Made by a program: the position numbers and the translations under genes. The notes beneath the pieces were generated by a model. The model made no database searches. It saw only the letters and a program-made list of their open reading frames with translations, and was not told where the DNA came from. Of a stretch of 64,000 bases of DNA, positions 52,335 through 61,631 are shown in pieces. Within the stretch, counting starts at the first letter, position 1. The number at the start of each line of letters is the position of its first letter. The stretch covers positions 115,835 through 179,834 of the forward strand of contig JBBIIP010000002.1 of the NCBI GenBank assembly GCA_037446395.1. The letters are read 5' to 3'. The DNA comes from JAAYJT01 sp037446395 (GTDB taxonomy: Bacteria > Bacteroidota > Bacteroidia > Bacteroidales > JAAYJT01).

Positions 52335-55300
52335 TTAACCATGGCAATGTTTATACTTCTTTCCACTTCCGCAGGGACATGGATCGTTGCGGCCGACTTT
52401 CTTTTCTACCCTGATGGGTTGGGTAACTGTTTGATCACCTGTGCGCCCGGCAGCAGCCAGCATATCGGTGCGTTCGGTTTTCAGGTTGCGCATATCGCTG
52501 CTGCGTTGAACCTGTGCTTCTTTCACATTATCAGCGCTTTGCAAAGGTAGCTTACCCTTTATTAAAAACGAAGTTATTTCACGGTTTATCTTTTGAATCA
52601 ATGCTTTGAATAGCTCAAAGGACTCAAATTTATAAATCAATAAAGGATCTTTTTGCTCGTAGGTAGCCGACTGCACACTCTGTTTGAGCTCATCCATTTC
52701 GCGCAGGTGGTCTTTCCATACATCATCAATGATGGCAAGAGAAATACCTTTCTCGATAGAGATAATTACTTCGCGGCCGTGGTCTTCATATGCTTTTTTG
52801 AGGTTGGCCACCACTTGCATTGTTTTCTTTCCATCGGTAATTGGTATTGCGATATTTTCATAGCGGCTTTGATTTTCATATACTTCCTTAATGATAGGAT
52901 AAGCTTTTTCGGCTATGACTTGCGATTTCTCGCGATAATTACGGGCAATGGTATCTGAAATTTTCTGCGATATCTGATGAGGTGGGATTGAAAAGAAATC
53001 TTTTTCGCTCACAGGTGTTTCGATGGCAAGCGATTTTATTAATTCCATTTGAAATCCTGCATAATCACGCCTTTCTACAAAGTCGGCAGTGATTTGCTCG
53101 GAGAGGTCAAACATCATATTCGATATATCAATAGATAATCTCTCTCCGTACAATGCATTCCGGCGTTTTGTATAAATCACCTCGCGCTGGGTGTTCATTA
53201 CGTCGTCATATTCGAGGAGCCTCTTACGAATTCCGAAGTTGTTTTCTTCAACCTTCTTTTGAGCCCGCTCAATTGATTTGGTAATCATCGAATGCTGGAT
53301 CACTTCGCCTTCCTTGATACCCATTCGGTCCATGACTTTGGCAATGCGGTCTGAGCCAAACATGCGCATGAGATCGTCTTCGAGTGAGACAAAAAACTGA
53401 GAGGAACCTGGGTCGCCCTGCCGCCCTGAGCGGCCACGCAACTGTCTGTCCACACGCCTGGATTCGTGCCTTTCTGTTCCGATGATGGCCAATCCGCCTG
53501 CATCTTTCACGCCTGGGCCAAGCTTTATGTCGGTTCCGCGGCCGGCCATGTTGGTGGCGATGGTGACGGTGCCGGCTTTACCGGCCTCGGCTACAATATC
53601 GGCTTCTTTTTGGTGTAGTTTGGCATTCAGCACGTTGTGTTTAATGACTTTACGTGTCAGCATGCGGCTTAACAGTTCTGAGGTTTCGACCGAAGTTGTA
53701 CCCACCAGTACCGGCCTGCCGTTGCCAATGAGCACTTCTATTTCGTCAATCACTGCATTGAATTTTTCGCGCTTGGTTTTATAAACCAGGTCTTCCCGGT
53801 CGTCCCTCACTACTTTGCGGTTGGTGGGGATCACTACTACGTCGAGTTTATAGATATTCCAAAGCTCTCCCGCTTCTGTTTCGGCTGTACCGGTCATGCC
53901 AGCCAGCTTTTTATACATCCTGAAGTAATTCTGCAAAGTGATGGTGGCATAAGTTTGTGTTGCTGCCTCTACCTTGACATTTTCTTTGGCCTCGATGGCC
54001 TGATGCAGTCCGTCGGAGTATCTCCTGCCTTCGAGAATACGCCCGGTTTGTTCATCTACAATCTTCACCTTGTTATCCATCACCACATATTCCACATCTT
54101 TTTCGAACAGGGTATAGGCTTTAAGCAATTGGATGATGGTATGAAGCCTCTCGGATTTCACCGAGAAGTCCTGCAACATCTCATTCTTTTTCTCAAGCTT
54201 TTCCTTTTCCGTAAGATTCAGTTTTTCAATTTCTGCGATGCCTGCTCCGATGTCGGGCAGCACATAAAAATCGGCATCCTGGTAGCTTGAAGTGATCAGG
54301 TCTATGCCTTTTTCGGTGAGTTCGACAGAGTTGTTTTTTTCGTCAATCACAAAATATAGCTCATCATCAATCAGGTGCATGTTTTTCGATTGCTCCTGCA
54401 TATAAAAAGCTTCTGTTTTCAACATCTGGGCTTTTATTCCCGGTTCGCTCAGGAACTTTATTAGGGCTTTGTTCTTTGGCAACCCGCGAAAGGTTCTGAA
54501 TAAGAGTTCTGCCCCTTTCTTTTCTTCTTCAGGTGTTGCTTTTTCGGTCAGCAGGTTTTTTGCGTCTGCAAGCATTTTGGTTGCCAATTGCCGTTGGGCG
54601 TTGTAAAGTTTCTGCACCTCGTTTTTAAAGTTTTCGAACTCCTGCTTGTCTCCCCGTGGTGTGGGCCCTGAAATAATAAGCGGTGTACGGGCATCGTCAA
54701 TCAACACCGAGTCAACCTCATCTACAATGGCGTAATTATGTGAGCGTTGCACCAACTCATCAATGTTGCGGGTCATGTTGTCGCGCAAATAATCGAACCC
54801 GAATTCATTGTTTGTTCCGTAGGTTATATCGGCCTGGTATGCGGCGCGGCGGGCGGCCGAGTTGGGTTCATGCTTATCAATACAATCAACCTTAAGGCCG
54901 TGAAATTCGAACAATACGCCCATCCACTCGGAGTCGCGGCGTGCCAGATAGTCATTTACAGTAACAATATGAACGCCCTTACCGGGAAGTGCGTTAAGAT
55001 AAACCGGCAATGTAGCAACCAGTGTTTTGCCTTCGCCTGTAGCCATTTCGGCAATTTTGCCCTCATGCAAGACCATCCCGCCGATAAGCTGTACATCATA
55101 GTGAACCATGTCCCAGACGATTTTATTCCCTCCGGCCATCCAGGAATTGCGATAATAAGCTTTGCTTCCTTTTATTTCGACATATCCTTTGGTTGCTGCG
55201 TAATCGCGGTCGAAATCAGATGCTGTAACCTCCACCACCTCATTTTCTTTGAAACGGCGGGCAGTTTCTTTGATCACCAGGAAAGCTTCTGGCAGGATCT

Positions 55301-55616
55301 CGTTGAGTATTTCCTGGGTTTTGGTATAGCTGGTTTTTTCAAGGCGGTCGAGTTCCTGGTATATACGCTCCTTTTCAGCGTATTCCATGTCGTACTCTGT
55401 GTCTATCCTACTTTTGAGTTCTTTGATGCGTTGCTCCTCGGGTTCAATTGCCTGGTGGATTTTTTTTCTGAATTCGCTGGTTTTGGCTCTGAGATCATCG
55501 TTACTCAGCACTAAGATAGAATCGTAGGCTTGCTTTGTTTTTTCAAGCAATGGCTTGAGGGCACTTACATCACGTTGCGATTTTGTTTTAAAAAAAGCTT
55601 TGAGGAAAGAAATCAT
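52335..55616 (-). CDS. secA: Protein translocase ATPase SecA
   Basis: 1093 residues, long-form SecA of Bacteroidota (E. coli has about 900); the extra length is mostly an insertion in nucleotide-binding domain 1 (about residues 340-520). Walker A MATGEGKTLV, VNDYLARRDSEWMG, DEVDSVLIDDARTPLIISG, MAGRGTDIKL and GRSGRQGDPG are present. The C-terminus has the zinc motif CPCGSGKKYKHCH (CxCx8CH), which binds SecB or ribosomes. It drives preproteins through SecYEG at the inner membrane. First of secA-pyrH-frr. Confidence 0.97.
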   Translation of the reverse strand: MISFLKAFFKTKSQRDVSALKPLLEKTKQAYDSILVLSNDDLRAKTSEFRKKIHQAIEPEEQRIKELKSRIDTEYDMEYAEKERIYQELDRLEKTSYTKTQEILNEILPEAFLVIKETARRFKENEVVEVTASDFDRDYAATKGYVEIKGSKAYYRNSWMAGGNKIVWDMVHYDVQLIGGMVLHEGKIAEMATGEGKTLVATLPVYLNALPGKGVHIVTVNDYLARRDSEWMGVLFEFHGLKVDCIDKHEPNSAARRAAYQADITYGTNNEFGFDYLRDNMTRNIDELVQRSHNYAIVDEVDSVLIDDARTPLIISGPTPRGDKQEFENFKNEVQKLYNAQRQLATKMLADAKNLLTEKATPEEEKKGAELLFRTFRGLPKNKALIKFLSEPGIKAQMLKTEAFYMQEQSKNMHLIDDELYFVIDEKNNSVELTEKGIDLITSSYQDADFYVLPDIGAGIAEIEKLNLTEKEKLEKKNEMLQDFSVKSERLHTIIQLLKAYTLFEKDVEYVVMDNKVKIVDEQTGRILEGRRYSDGLHQAIEAKENVKVEAATQTYATITLQNYFRMYKKLAGMTGTAETEAGELWNIYKLDVVVIPTNRKVVRDDREDLVYKTKREKFNAVIDEIEVLIGNGRPVLVGTTSVETSELLSRMLTRKVIKHNVLNAKLHQKEADIVAEAGKAGTVTIATNMAGRGTDIKLGPGVKDAGGLAIIGTERHESRRVDRQLRGRSGRQGDPGSSQFFVSLEDDLMRMFGSDRIAKVMDRMGIKEGEVIQHSMITKSIERAQKKVEENNFGIRKRLLEYDDVMNTQREVIYTKRRNALYGERLSIDISNMMFDLSEQITADFVERRDYAGFQMELIKSLAIETPVSEKDFFSIPPHQISQKISDTIARNYREKSQVIAEKAYPIIKEVYENQSRYENIAIPITDGKKTMQVVANLKKAYEDHGREVIISIEKGISLAIIDDVWKDHLREMDELKQSVQSATYEQKDPLLIYKFESFELFKALIQKINREITSFLIKGKLPLQSADNVKEAQVQRSSDMRNLKTERTDMLAAAGRTGDQTVTQPIRVEKKVGRNDPCPCGSGKKYKHCHG

Positions 55617-55686
55617 TTGAGGAAATATATTTTATTGAAATTGATACAGATCAAATGTGTTGATTTAGATTAAATCATAAGGAGCG

Positions 55687-55694
55687 CAAAGGTA
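55687..55694 (-). promoter_or_regulatory. Candidate -7 box for secA
   Basis: On the minus strand TACCTTTG (55694 to 55687) fits TAnnTTTG exactly and is 70 bases before the secA ATG. The -33 position reads TTC rather than TTG. Confidence 0.5.
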
Positions 55695-55752
55695 CTCAAT
55701 TTTGAAAGAGGATGAATTATAATACCGGCATGAGCTCTGCTTATATATGCAG

Positions 55753-55774
55753 AAGCCGCCTGAGGTGGCGGCTT
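55753..55774 (-). terminator. Hairpin after DUF2795 gene
   Basis: AAGCCGCC (55753-55760) and GGCGGCTT (55767-55774) are exact inverse complements around a 6-base loop, a GC-rich 8-bp stem located 10 bases after the DUF2795 stop (55785). The T-run that follows in classical terminators is missing on the minus strand, so it may act as a weak terminator or mRNA-stabilising hairpin. Confidence 0.5.
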
Positions 55775-55784
55775 GGCATTCGCT

Positions 55785-56006
55785 TTAGTATTCATCTTCA
55801 TGAAAAAAGAAGTCCTCCTTGGTGGGGTAGTCGGGCCAGATATCTTCTATGCTTTCATAAATTTCCCCCTCGTCTTCAATTTCATTCAGGTTTTCAATCA
55901 CCTCAGGGGGAGCCCCCGACCGAACCGCAAAATCAATCAATTCGTCCTTGGTGGCAGGCCATGGAGCGTCTTCAAGTTTTGATGCCAGTTCTAATGTCCA
56001 ATACAT
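55785..56006 (-). CDS. Small acidic DUF2795 family protein
   Basis: 73 residues from the ATG at 56006 (MYWTLELASKLEDAPWPATK). An earlier in-frame ATG would start inside the promoter and is rejected. The DUF2795 core ELIDFAVRSGAPPEVIENL is clear, followed by an acidic tail (DEGEIYESIEDIWPDYPTKEDFFFHEDEY). Function is unknown. The protein is widely conserved in Bacteroidota and here has its own strong promoter and a hairpin behind it, so is probably well expressed. Confidence 0.85.
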   Translation of the reverse strand: MYWTLELASKLEDAPWPATKDELIDFAVRSGAPPEVIENLNEIEDEGEIYESIEDIWPDYPTKEDFFFHEDEY

Positions 56007-56028
56007 TTTATAGAGGTTTAATTTTTTG

Positions 56029-56058
56029 CAAAAGTAAAATTTATACAATAGAAAACAA
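56029..56058 (-). promoter_or_regulatory. Bacteroidota-type promoter for DUF2795 gene
   Basis: On the minus strand TTG (56058-56056), 19 bases, TACTTTTG (56036 to 56029); the ATG at 56006 is 22 bases downstream. Standard spacing and both elements. Confidence 0.68.
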
Positions 56059-56107
56059 GTCAAAAAAAATAATTACAAATTTTTTTTATGATCTACCTCA
56101 GAAAATG

Positions 56108-56671
56108 TTAAACTCTTGCTTTCCAAAGAGTTTCAATTCCCCCTTTGTCGGATATAAACTTGCGGGCCAGAACAAACAGGTAATCTGATAGTCGGTTTAG
56201 ATAGCGAATCACCTCCGGGTTAACTTTATTTTCTCGATCAAGTTTAATCGTCAGCCGTTCGGCGCGCCTGCAAACACAACGGGCAACCTGAGCCAAGGAC
56301 GAAACAGGATGCCCTCCGGGGAGTATAAAAGAGGTTAGCGGAGGCAGTGTCTCATTCATTTTATCTATTTCCTTTTCGAGCAGCAGCACGTCTTCTTCGA
56401 TGAGTGTAGGCAATGGTCGTTGAGGCGGGTTTTCGGGATCAGAGGCAATCAACGATTCGGCTGTGAATAAACGATCCTGCACTTCGAGCAGCACCTGGGC
56501 GGTATGGGGATCAATATCCTGGTCGCGGATAAGGCCAACGAAGGCATTTAGCTCATCAATTGTGCCATAGGCTTCAATGCGATCATGAAATTTCGGAACC
56601 CGCTTGCCACCCAGCAGGCTGGTTTCTCCTGTATCACCTGTTTTGGTATAGATTTTCCAGTTTTCGCTCAT
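56108..56671 (-). CDS. Cob(I)alamin adenosyltransferase, PduO type
   Basis: 187 residues. YTKTGDTGETSLLGGKRVPK at the N-terminus binds the ATP triphosphate, DELNAFVGLIRDQ and the C-terminal ARCVCRRAERLTIKL with RYLNRLSDYLFVLAR complete the PduO-type trimer core. It transfers the 5'-deoxyadenosyl group from ATP to cob(I)alamin, making coenzyme B12. No B12 synthesis gene is nearby, so it may serve corrinoid salvage. The ABC ATPase gene lies 87 bases further downstream on the same strand. Confidence 0.94.
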   Translation of the reverse strand: MSENWKIYTKTGDTGETSLLGGKRVPKFHDRIEAYGTIDELNAFVGLIRDQDIDPHTAQVLLEVQDRLFTAESLIASDPENPPQRPLPTLIEEDVLLLEKEIDKMNETLPPLTSFILPGGHPVSSLAQVARCVCRRAERLTIKLDRENKVNPEVIRYLNRLSDYLFVLARKFISDKGGIETLWKARV

Positions 56672-56758
56672 AATGTATGGTAATTAAGACTTAGAACGAA
56701 AAATGTATCCTGATTGTTCGAACCCGATCGGTGATTCCCAGGCTGTAGCCTTTGCTTC

Positions 56759-57490
56759 TTAGTTAATCAGGATATCTTTATAATATTCCATTGTCCTGAT
56801 CTTTTCATTTAGTGTGTCAGAATCAACCTTGCCGTCAATGAGCCGGATGATGCGATGAGCATGCCTGGCTATATCTTCCTCGTGAGTTACAACAATAATG
56901 GTGTTGCCTTTGCGGTGTATTTCTTCGATTAACCCCATAATTTCAATGGTTGTCCTGGAGTCAAGATTGCCAGTCGGCTCATCTGCAAGTATAATAGAGG
57001 GATTATTTACCAAAGCCCTTGCGATAGCAACGCGTTGCCGCTGGCCACCCGAAAGTTCATTGGGTTTATGCGTGATACGGTCAGAAAGCCCAACTGAGCC
57101 AAGTACCTCGGTGGCACGGGTGATGCGCTGATCTTTTCCGATGCCTGCATAAATCTGGGGCAACATCACATTTTCGAGTGCCGACGACCTGGGCAATAGA
57201 TTGAAAGTCTGAAAAACAAAACCGATCTCTTTGTTTCGGATCTCAGCCAGGTTGTTATCGTCCATTTTGCTCACATCTTTGCCATTGAGCCAATATTCAC
57301 CCGAGGTCGGGGTATCCAGGCAGCCAATCAGGTTCATCAAGGTTGATTTTCCGGAGCCGGATGGACCCATCAGGGCGACAAATTCGTTTTCCCGGATTGT
57401 CAGAGAAATACCCCGCAAGGCCTTGACAGTTTCTGAACCAACATAATAGTACCTTTTGAGGTCTACAAGTTTAATGATTTCCCGATTCAT
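56759..57490 (-). CDS. ABC transporter ATP-binding protein, LolD/MacB type
   Basis: 243 residues from the ATG at 57490; a TTG at 57517 is less likely. Walker A GPSGSGKST, Q-loop VFQTFNLLPR, signature LSGGQRQRVAIARAL, Walker B ILADEPTGNLDS and switch VTHEED, with the LolD/MacB-type SALENVMLPQIYAGI segment. Such ATPases work with MacB/FtsX permeases. None is next to it, but a permease plus adaptor without an ATPase is at 40.9-43.5 kb in this window. Confidence 0.93.
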   Translation of the reverse strand: MNREIIKLVDLKRYYYVGSETVKALRGISLTIRENEFVALMGPSGSGKSTLMNLIGCLDTPTSGEYWLNGKDVSKMDDNNLAEIRNKEIGFVFQTFNLLPRSSALENVMLPQIYAGIGKDQRITRATEVLGSVGLSDRITHKPNELSGGQRQRVAIARALVNNPSIILADEPTGNLDSRTTIEIMGLIEEIHRKGNTIIVVTHEEDIARHAHRIIRLIDGKVDSDTLNEKIRTMEYYKDILIN

Positions 57491-57530
57491 AAAGATGTAC
57501 CTAAATAAAGAGAGCAAATGTATTAAAAAC

Positions 57531-58274
57531 TCAGAACCTGATGATAAAGTCTTGCTTACTTAATTCTTTTTTGAAAAAAACGATTCCGAGCCGAAACAAG
57601 TGAGCAGTAGCCGTGACTTTTGGATGTTTGATAATTTCTTTCCAGGCGGAAATAATTTCTTTGTCATTATTTAAATTATTGAAAATCAATATGCTATTGT
57701 TGTTAATTGATGGCAGCAGATTGGCAAAACACTCCATGACAGTTTCTTTATTGAGCGGATGATCAATTATAATCATAACAATACCGGTAGCACTTGTGAG
57801 AAGTTCTCTCAATATAGAAATTGGGTTTCCGGCATGGATTTCAATATTGGATACCGTGGGCTTTTCAAAAATTTCCTGAGTCAAATTAGCACCTGAGTTA
57901 GTCACATGGATAATAACCAGCCTGGTTTTTGGGTATCCTTTTACCAGGTAATGCGTGTTGATGCCCAGTGGATCACCCAAACGGATGATCGTATTTGGTT
58001 TAAAGTAGCGCACCATTCTGAACAACAACCGCCCGGTTTTTTTCTCGGACGATGCGGCTCTCATGAAACATTTCATCAATTGATGGTGGCCAATTCGGTC
58101 AGGTTGACTTTTCTCGACAGTTTCATAATCGCTGTACTTTCTCGAATCGGCAACTACTTTTGTCAAAAACTCATACATGAATGGAGAGTGTATCCCATAT
58201 TTTGTGATTGCCTTTTTTTGATAGACAAGAAACCTCCAAAGGCGATTCATTCGAGTCATGAATTTGCGGTTCAT
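57531..58274 (-). CDS. Methyltransferase-fold protein with weakened SAM motif
   Basis: 247 residues. The opening AITKYGIHSPFMYEFLTKVV and ending LFRLGIVFFKKELSKQDFIIRF are typical of a Bacteroidota family annotated as class I SAM-dependent methyltransferase. The usual motif I (family form roughly EIGTSLGIST) reads IRLGDPLGINTHYL, lacking the acidic residue, and the acidic motif II region is VIIHVTNSG. IIDHP and LIFNNLNND appear where DGxH and DD-type motifs are expected. It may be a divergent or inactive member. It sits between yifB and the ABC ATPase, leftward. Confidence 0.72.
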   Translation of the reverse strand: MNRKFMTRMNRLWRFLVYQKKAITKYGIHSPFMYEFLTKVVADSRKYSDYETVEKSQPDRIGHHQLMKCFMRAASSEKKTGRLLFRMVRYFKPNTIIRLGDPLGINTHYLVKGYPKTRLVIIHVTNSGANLTQEIFEKPTVSNIEIHAGNPISILRELLTSATGIVMIIIDHPLNKETVMECFANLLPSINNNSILIFNNLNNDKEIISAWKEIIKHPKVTATAHLFRLGIVFFKKELSKQDFIIRF

Positions 58275-58313
58275 TCAGAAAAGAGAAAAACGGACACCGG
58301 AAGATATGATTTA

Positions 58314-59852
58314 TTAGTTGCCCCAGGTTTCCCGGTCAAGGCTGCGATAATGTATTGCCTCGGCCACATGTTCAGGTCTGATAAACTCACTCTGGTCCAG
58401 GTCAGCAATGGTTCTTGATACCTTCAAAATCCGATCGTAAGCCCGGGCCGAGAGGCTGAGTTTTTCCATGGCCGTTTTTAGCAATGCCGATCCGGCATCG
58501 TCCAGTTTGCAGATAGACCGCAACATTTTGCTGGTTATCTGTGCATTGCAATGGATGTTTTTGTCGGCAGCAAAGCGATCTTCCTGGATGTTTCTTGCCG
58601 CCACAACCCGTGTGCGTACCTCACTGCTTGATGTTGAAGTGCTCGTACCCGAAAGTTCCCTGAACGGAACAGGAACCACTTCTATCTGAATATCAATCCG
58701 GTCGAGCAGTGGGCCACTGATCTTATTAAGGTATTTTTGAACTGTTCCGGGCGGACAAATACATTCGCGGTCGGGATGGTTATAGAACCCACAGGGGCAG
58801 GGATTCATGGCTGCCACCAACATAAAACTACTCGGGTAATCAACGGTGAAGCGGGCTCGTGAGATCGTAATAACCCTATCTTCAAGCGGTTGGCGAAGCA
58901 CCTCAAGCACAGTGCGCTTGAATTCAGGCAGCTCATCCAAAAAAAGCACGCCATTGTGCGCCAGAGAAATTTCTCCGGGTTGGGGATTGCTGCCTCCACC
59001 TACCAGGGCTACATCGCTGATGGTGTGATGTGGCGACCGGAACGGCCTGACAGAAATCAGGGAAGCATGGCGGCTCATTTTTCCTGCCACCGAATGGATT
59101 TTAGTCGTTTCGAGCGCTTCATGAAGGCTCAACGGAGGCATGATGGAGGGCAATCGCTTGGCCAGCATGGTTTTGCCAGCACCTGGCGGACCGATTAGGA
59201 TCACATTGTGCCCGCCGGCGGCAGCTATTTCAAGGGCCCGCTTGATGTTTTCCTGGCCCTTCACATCCGAAAAATCGTGCTCATACATGTTGAGTTGAGC
59301 ATAAAATTCTTCCCTTGTATTTATAATTTCACGGGTCAGCTCTGCCTTCCCATTGAAAAAGTCAATTGCCTGCCTGATGTTTTCGATGCCATAAACTTCG
59401 AGATCGCTCACAATGGCGGCCTCACGAGCGTTTTGTAAGGGGAGTATAAAGCCTTTAAAACCCTGCTTGCGGGCTTCAATAGCTATGGGCAGGGCACCTT
59501 TAATGGGCTGAAGCCCGCCATCGAGCGACAGTTCCCCCATGATGATGTAATCGCCAACCTGTTCGTATGCAATCTGTTCTGATGCGGCCAGGATACCAAT
59601 GGCAAGCGTAAGATCATAGGCTGAGCCTTCTTTTCGGATATCGGCGGGAGCCATGTTGATTACAATCTTTTTTCCCGGTATTTTGTAACCATTATTACGC
59701 AGTGCTGCTTCGATGCGTTGATGACTTTCTTTTACAGCACTGTCCGGCAAGCCCACCATCAAAAATTGAACACCAATGTCAATGTTTACTTCAATGGTAA
59801 TTGTAATGGCGTTGATTCCATAAATAGCACTGCCATATGTTTTTACGAGCAT
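58314..59852 (-). CDS. comM: YifB/ComM Mg-chelatase-like AAA+ ATPase
   Basis: 512 residues. N-terminal Lon-like fold (MLVKTYGSAIYGINAITITIE, GLPDSAVKESHQRIEAAL), then the Mg-chelatase AAA+ domain with Walker A GPPGAGKTM, Walker B GVLFLDELPEF and NPCPCGFYNHPDRECICPP, and the C-terminal helical part (AYDRILKVSRTIADL, ending HYRSLDRETWGN). ComM is a helicase that promotes branch migration during natural transformation and recombination. Length is standard. Upstream is a 366-base gap. Confidence 0.94.
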   Translation of the reverse strand: MLVKTYGSAIYGINAITITIEVNIDIGVQFLMVGLPDSAVKESHQRIEAALRNNGYKIPGKKIVINMAPADIRKEGSAYDLTLAIGILAASEQIAYEQVGDYIIMGELSLDGGLQPIKGALPIAIEARKQGFKGFILPLQNAREAAIVSDLEVYGIENIRQAIDFFNGKAELTREIINTREEFYAQLNMYEHDFSDVKGQENIKRALEIAAAGGHNVILIGPPGAGKTMLAKRLPSIMPPLSLHEALETTKIHSVAGKMSRHASLISVRPFRSPHHTISDVALVGGGSNPQPGEISLAHNGVLFLDELPEFKRTVLEVLRQPLEDRVITISRARFTVDYPSSFMLVAAMNPCPCGFYNHPDRECICPPGTVQKYLNKISGPLLDRIDIQIEVVPVPFRELSGTSTSTSSSEVRTRVVAARNIQEDRFAADKNIHCNAQITSKMLRSICKLDDAGSALLKTAMEKLSLSARAYDRILKVSRTIADLDQSEFIRPEHVAEAIHYRSLDRETWGN

Positions 59853-60218
59853 TTTTCCGATTCTTTTAATTTAAGTTGGATAAGCGAATTATTTTTCTAC
59901 TAAAGTAACAAAAGATTGCTTTATCCCAGGAACAAATTCAACCGACCGCTTTGAATAATCTATTGGTTAACCCATTATCGGAATTAAGTATTTTTACAAT
60001 GTCTTTTTAATCTGGCCTAATCCAGCTAATATGGGGGCTGTCGGGCTGACAGGGGGTTTCTATCAAGAAAAAGAACAAAAATTAACTATTGAGGCGAATG
60101 TTTTAAAAAACAATTATCACCAAACAAATATTGCCTGTAATGAAGATTGATCTCAACAAAAACAGAATTTAATCTGTTACATAATACCTGCTTTCAGAAA
60201 TTTGAAATAACAGAAACG
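59853..60218. other. 366-bp intergenic region between divergent genes
   Basis: Separates leftward comM from the rightward NTF2/SDR/FAD cluster. It holds an 8-bp palindrome GGTTAACC (59965-59972) and a short hairpin CTGTC-GGGCT-GACAG (60038-60052) amid G-runs, but no clear promoter, gene or RNA. Composition is AT-rich. Confidence 0.5.
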
Positions 60219-60662
60219 ATGCCTGATAAAAACTTGCTTGACATGACCACGATAAAGGATTTGTGGTCAAAAACTTACAATACCGATGGAAAGCCCGACT
60301 GGTCGCATATCTTTGAGTATTATCACAAAGACATAGTGTTTCAGGATACCATACAGCGTATCGAGGGAATTGATAATTTCATTGCCATGTGCAACCGACT
60401 TACCAAACGCACCACGCAGCTTCAAATGGAAATTTTGGCCATTACTCAAAACGATAATGTAATTATGTTCGACTGGGTGATGACCATGATGTTTAAGAAG
60501 TACCCTAATACTCCCATGTATGGGGCCACAAAACTGGTGCTGAGTGAAGATGGCTTAATTAAGGAGCAAAGAGACTATTACGATTTATGGGGTGATATTT
60601 TTAACAACATTCCCCGTTTTGGCAAGATGTATCGAAGGTTTTTGATTAAGAAATTCGGATAA
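60219..60662 (+). CDS. NTF2-like (SnoaL-type) protein
   Basis: 147 residues from the ATG at 60219. A helix-led cone fold is suggested by LWSKTYNTDGKPDWSHIFEYYHKDIVFQDTIQRIEGIDNFIAMC, where the trailing FQDTIQRIEG is typical of SnoaL-like members, then strands VIMFDWVMTMMFKK and ATKLVLSEDGLIKEQRDYYDLW. Members of the fold are small isomerases, cyclases, hydratases or binding proteins. It starts 6 bases before an SDR gene, clearly an operon. Role unknown; the context suggests a lipid or small-molecule pathway. Confidence 0.82.
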   Translation: MPDKNLLDMTTIKDLWSKTYNTDGKPDWSHIFEYYHKDIVFQDTIQRIEGIDNFIAMCNRLTKRTTQLQMEILAITQNDNVIMFDWVMTMMFKKYPNTPMYGATKLVLSEDGLIKEQRDYYDLWGDIFNNIPRFGKMYRRFLIKKFG

Positions 60663-60668
60663 AATTCT

Positions 60669-61631
60669 ATGAGAAAGAAAACAGCCCAATACATTCGGGA
60701 GTATAAGTGGTCGAATATATTTGCCATGATCAGAAATAACCGGTCCAGCCCCAAAATCTGCACCGGCGACTTCAAGAAAAAACTTGTTGTTATTACCGGC
60801 GCTACTTCTGGGATAGGCTACGTTACAGCACGAAAATATGCCGCCCAGGGAGCAAACCTGTTGTGCATTAACCGGAACCCCGAAAAATCGAATACCCTGT
60901 GCCGGGAGATTGAGGGAGAGTTTGGAGTGAGTTGCAAATACAGAATAGCCGACCTAAGCAATATGCATGATATTTTTCGTGTATCCAAAGAGCTTACACA
61001 GCTGGAAACGCCCATTGATGTGCTTATTCACAATGCAGGTGTTTACCTGACAAAACGGGAAACGACGCCCGATGGCTTTGAAAAGGTGTTTGTGGTTCAC
61101 TACCTTGCTTCGTTCATCATAAATTACCTGCTGATGGAAAAACTAAAAGCGCAGGAAAAAGCCCGGATCATTATGGTGGGTTCCGAGGGCCACCGGTTTG
61201 CCATCTGGGGGCTTAGGCTCGACGATTTGAATTGGGAAAAACGCACCTATTCGGGGTTGAAAAGCTATGGCTCAGCCAAAACCGCACAGTTGCTTTCGAT
61301 GATATTGTTTGATGAACGCTTCAAAAACTCAGGAGTTACCATAAATACAATGCATCCAGGGGCTGTAAAAACCGAAACCGGGCAGGAAAATGGAATAGTT
61401 TATCGTTGGTTTAAAAAGAATTTTTTTGATAAAACCCTTAAGTCTCCAGATATTTCAGCGGAGGCATTATACTATTTGGGTGCAGCAAAAGAGCTGGATG
61501 GCGTGAGTGGAAAATTTTTCAATTTGACCACTCAGGAAATCCCGGCACCGCCGGCTTTAGACAGGGATGTGGCTGTCGAACTATGGGAAGAAACACTGAA
61601 AATGACAGGAATAATGGAACAAGATGGATGA
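60669..61631 (+). CDS. Short-chain dehydrogenase/reductase
   Basis: 320 residues. Rossmann motif VVITGATSGIGYVTARKYAAQGA (TGxxxGIG) at about 38-60, LIHNAGVYL (NAG), and the catalytic Ser/Tyr/Lys: MVGSEGH and SYGSAKTAQ (YxxxK). The acidic/basic pattern CINRNPEKS suggests NADP preference. Overall shape is like retinol dehydrogenase/WW-domain-oxidoreductase type SDRs, which act on hydrophobic alcohols and ketones. Co-transcribed with the NTF2-like gene; a 240-base gap separates it from the FAD oxidoreductase. Confidence 0.9.
   Translation: MRKKTAQYIREYKWSNIFAMIRNNRSSPKICTGDFKKKLVVITGATSGIGYVTARKYAAQGANLLCINRNPEKSNTLCREIEGEFGVSCKYRIADLSNMHDIFRVSKELTQLETPIDVLIHNAGVYLTKRETTPDGFEKVFVVHYLASFIINYLLMEKLKAQEKARIIMVGSEGHRFAIWGLRLDDLNWEKRTYSGLKSYGSAKTAQLLSMILFDERFKNSGVTINTMHPGAVKTETGQENGIVYRWFKKNFFDKTLKSPDISAEALYYLGAAKELDGVSGKFFNLTTQEIPAPPALDRDVAVELWEETLKMTGIMEQDG

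Noticed and set aside
54747..55514. 255-codon open frame antisense to secA
   Set aside because: It lies wholly opposite an unmistakable SecA and has no recognisable motif; long antisense frames are common shadows of the codon pattern.
60038..60052. Hairpin CTGTC-GGGCT-GACAG as a terminator for comM or a regulatory RNA
   Set aside because: It lies upstream of comM, not after it, the stem is only 5 bp and there is no T-run.
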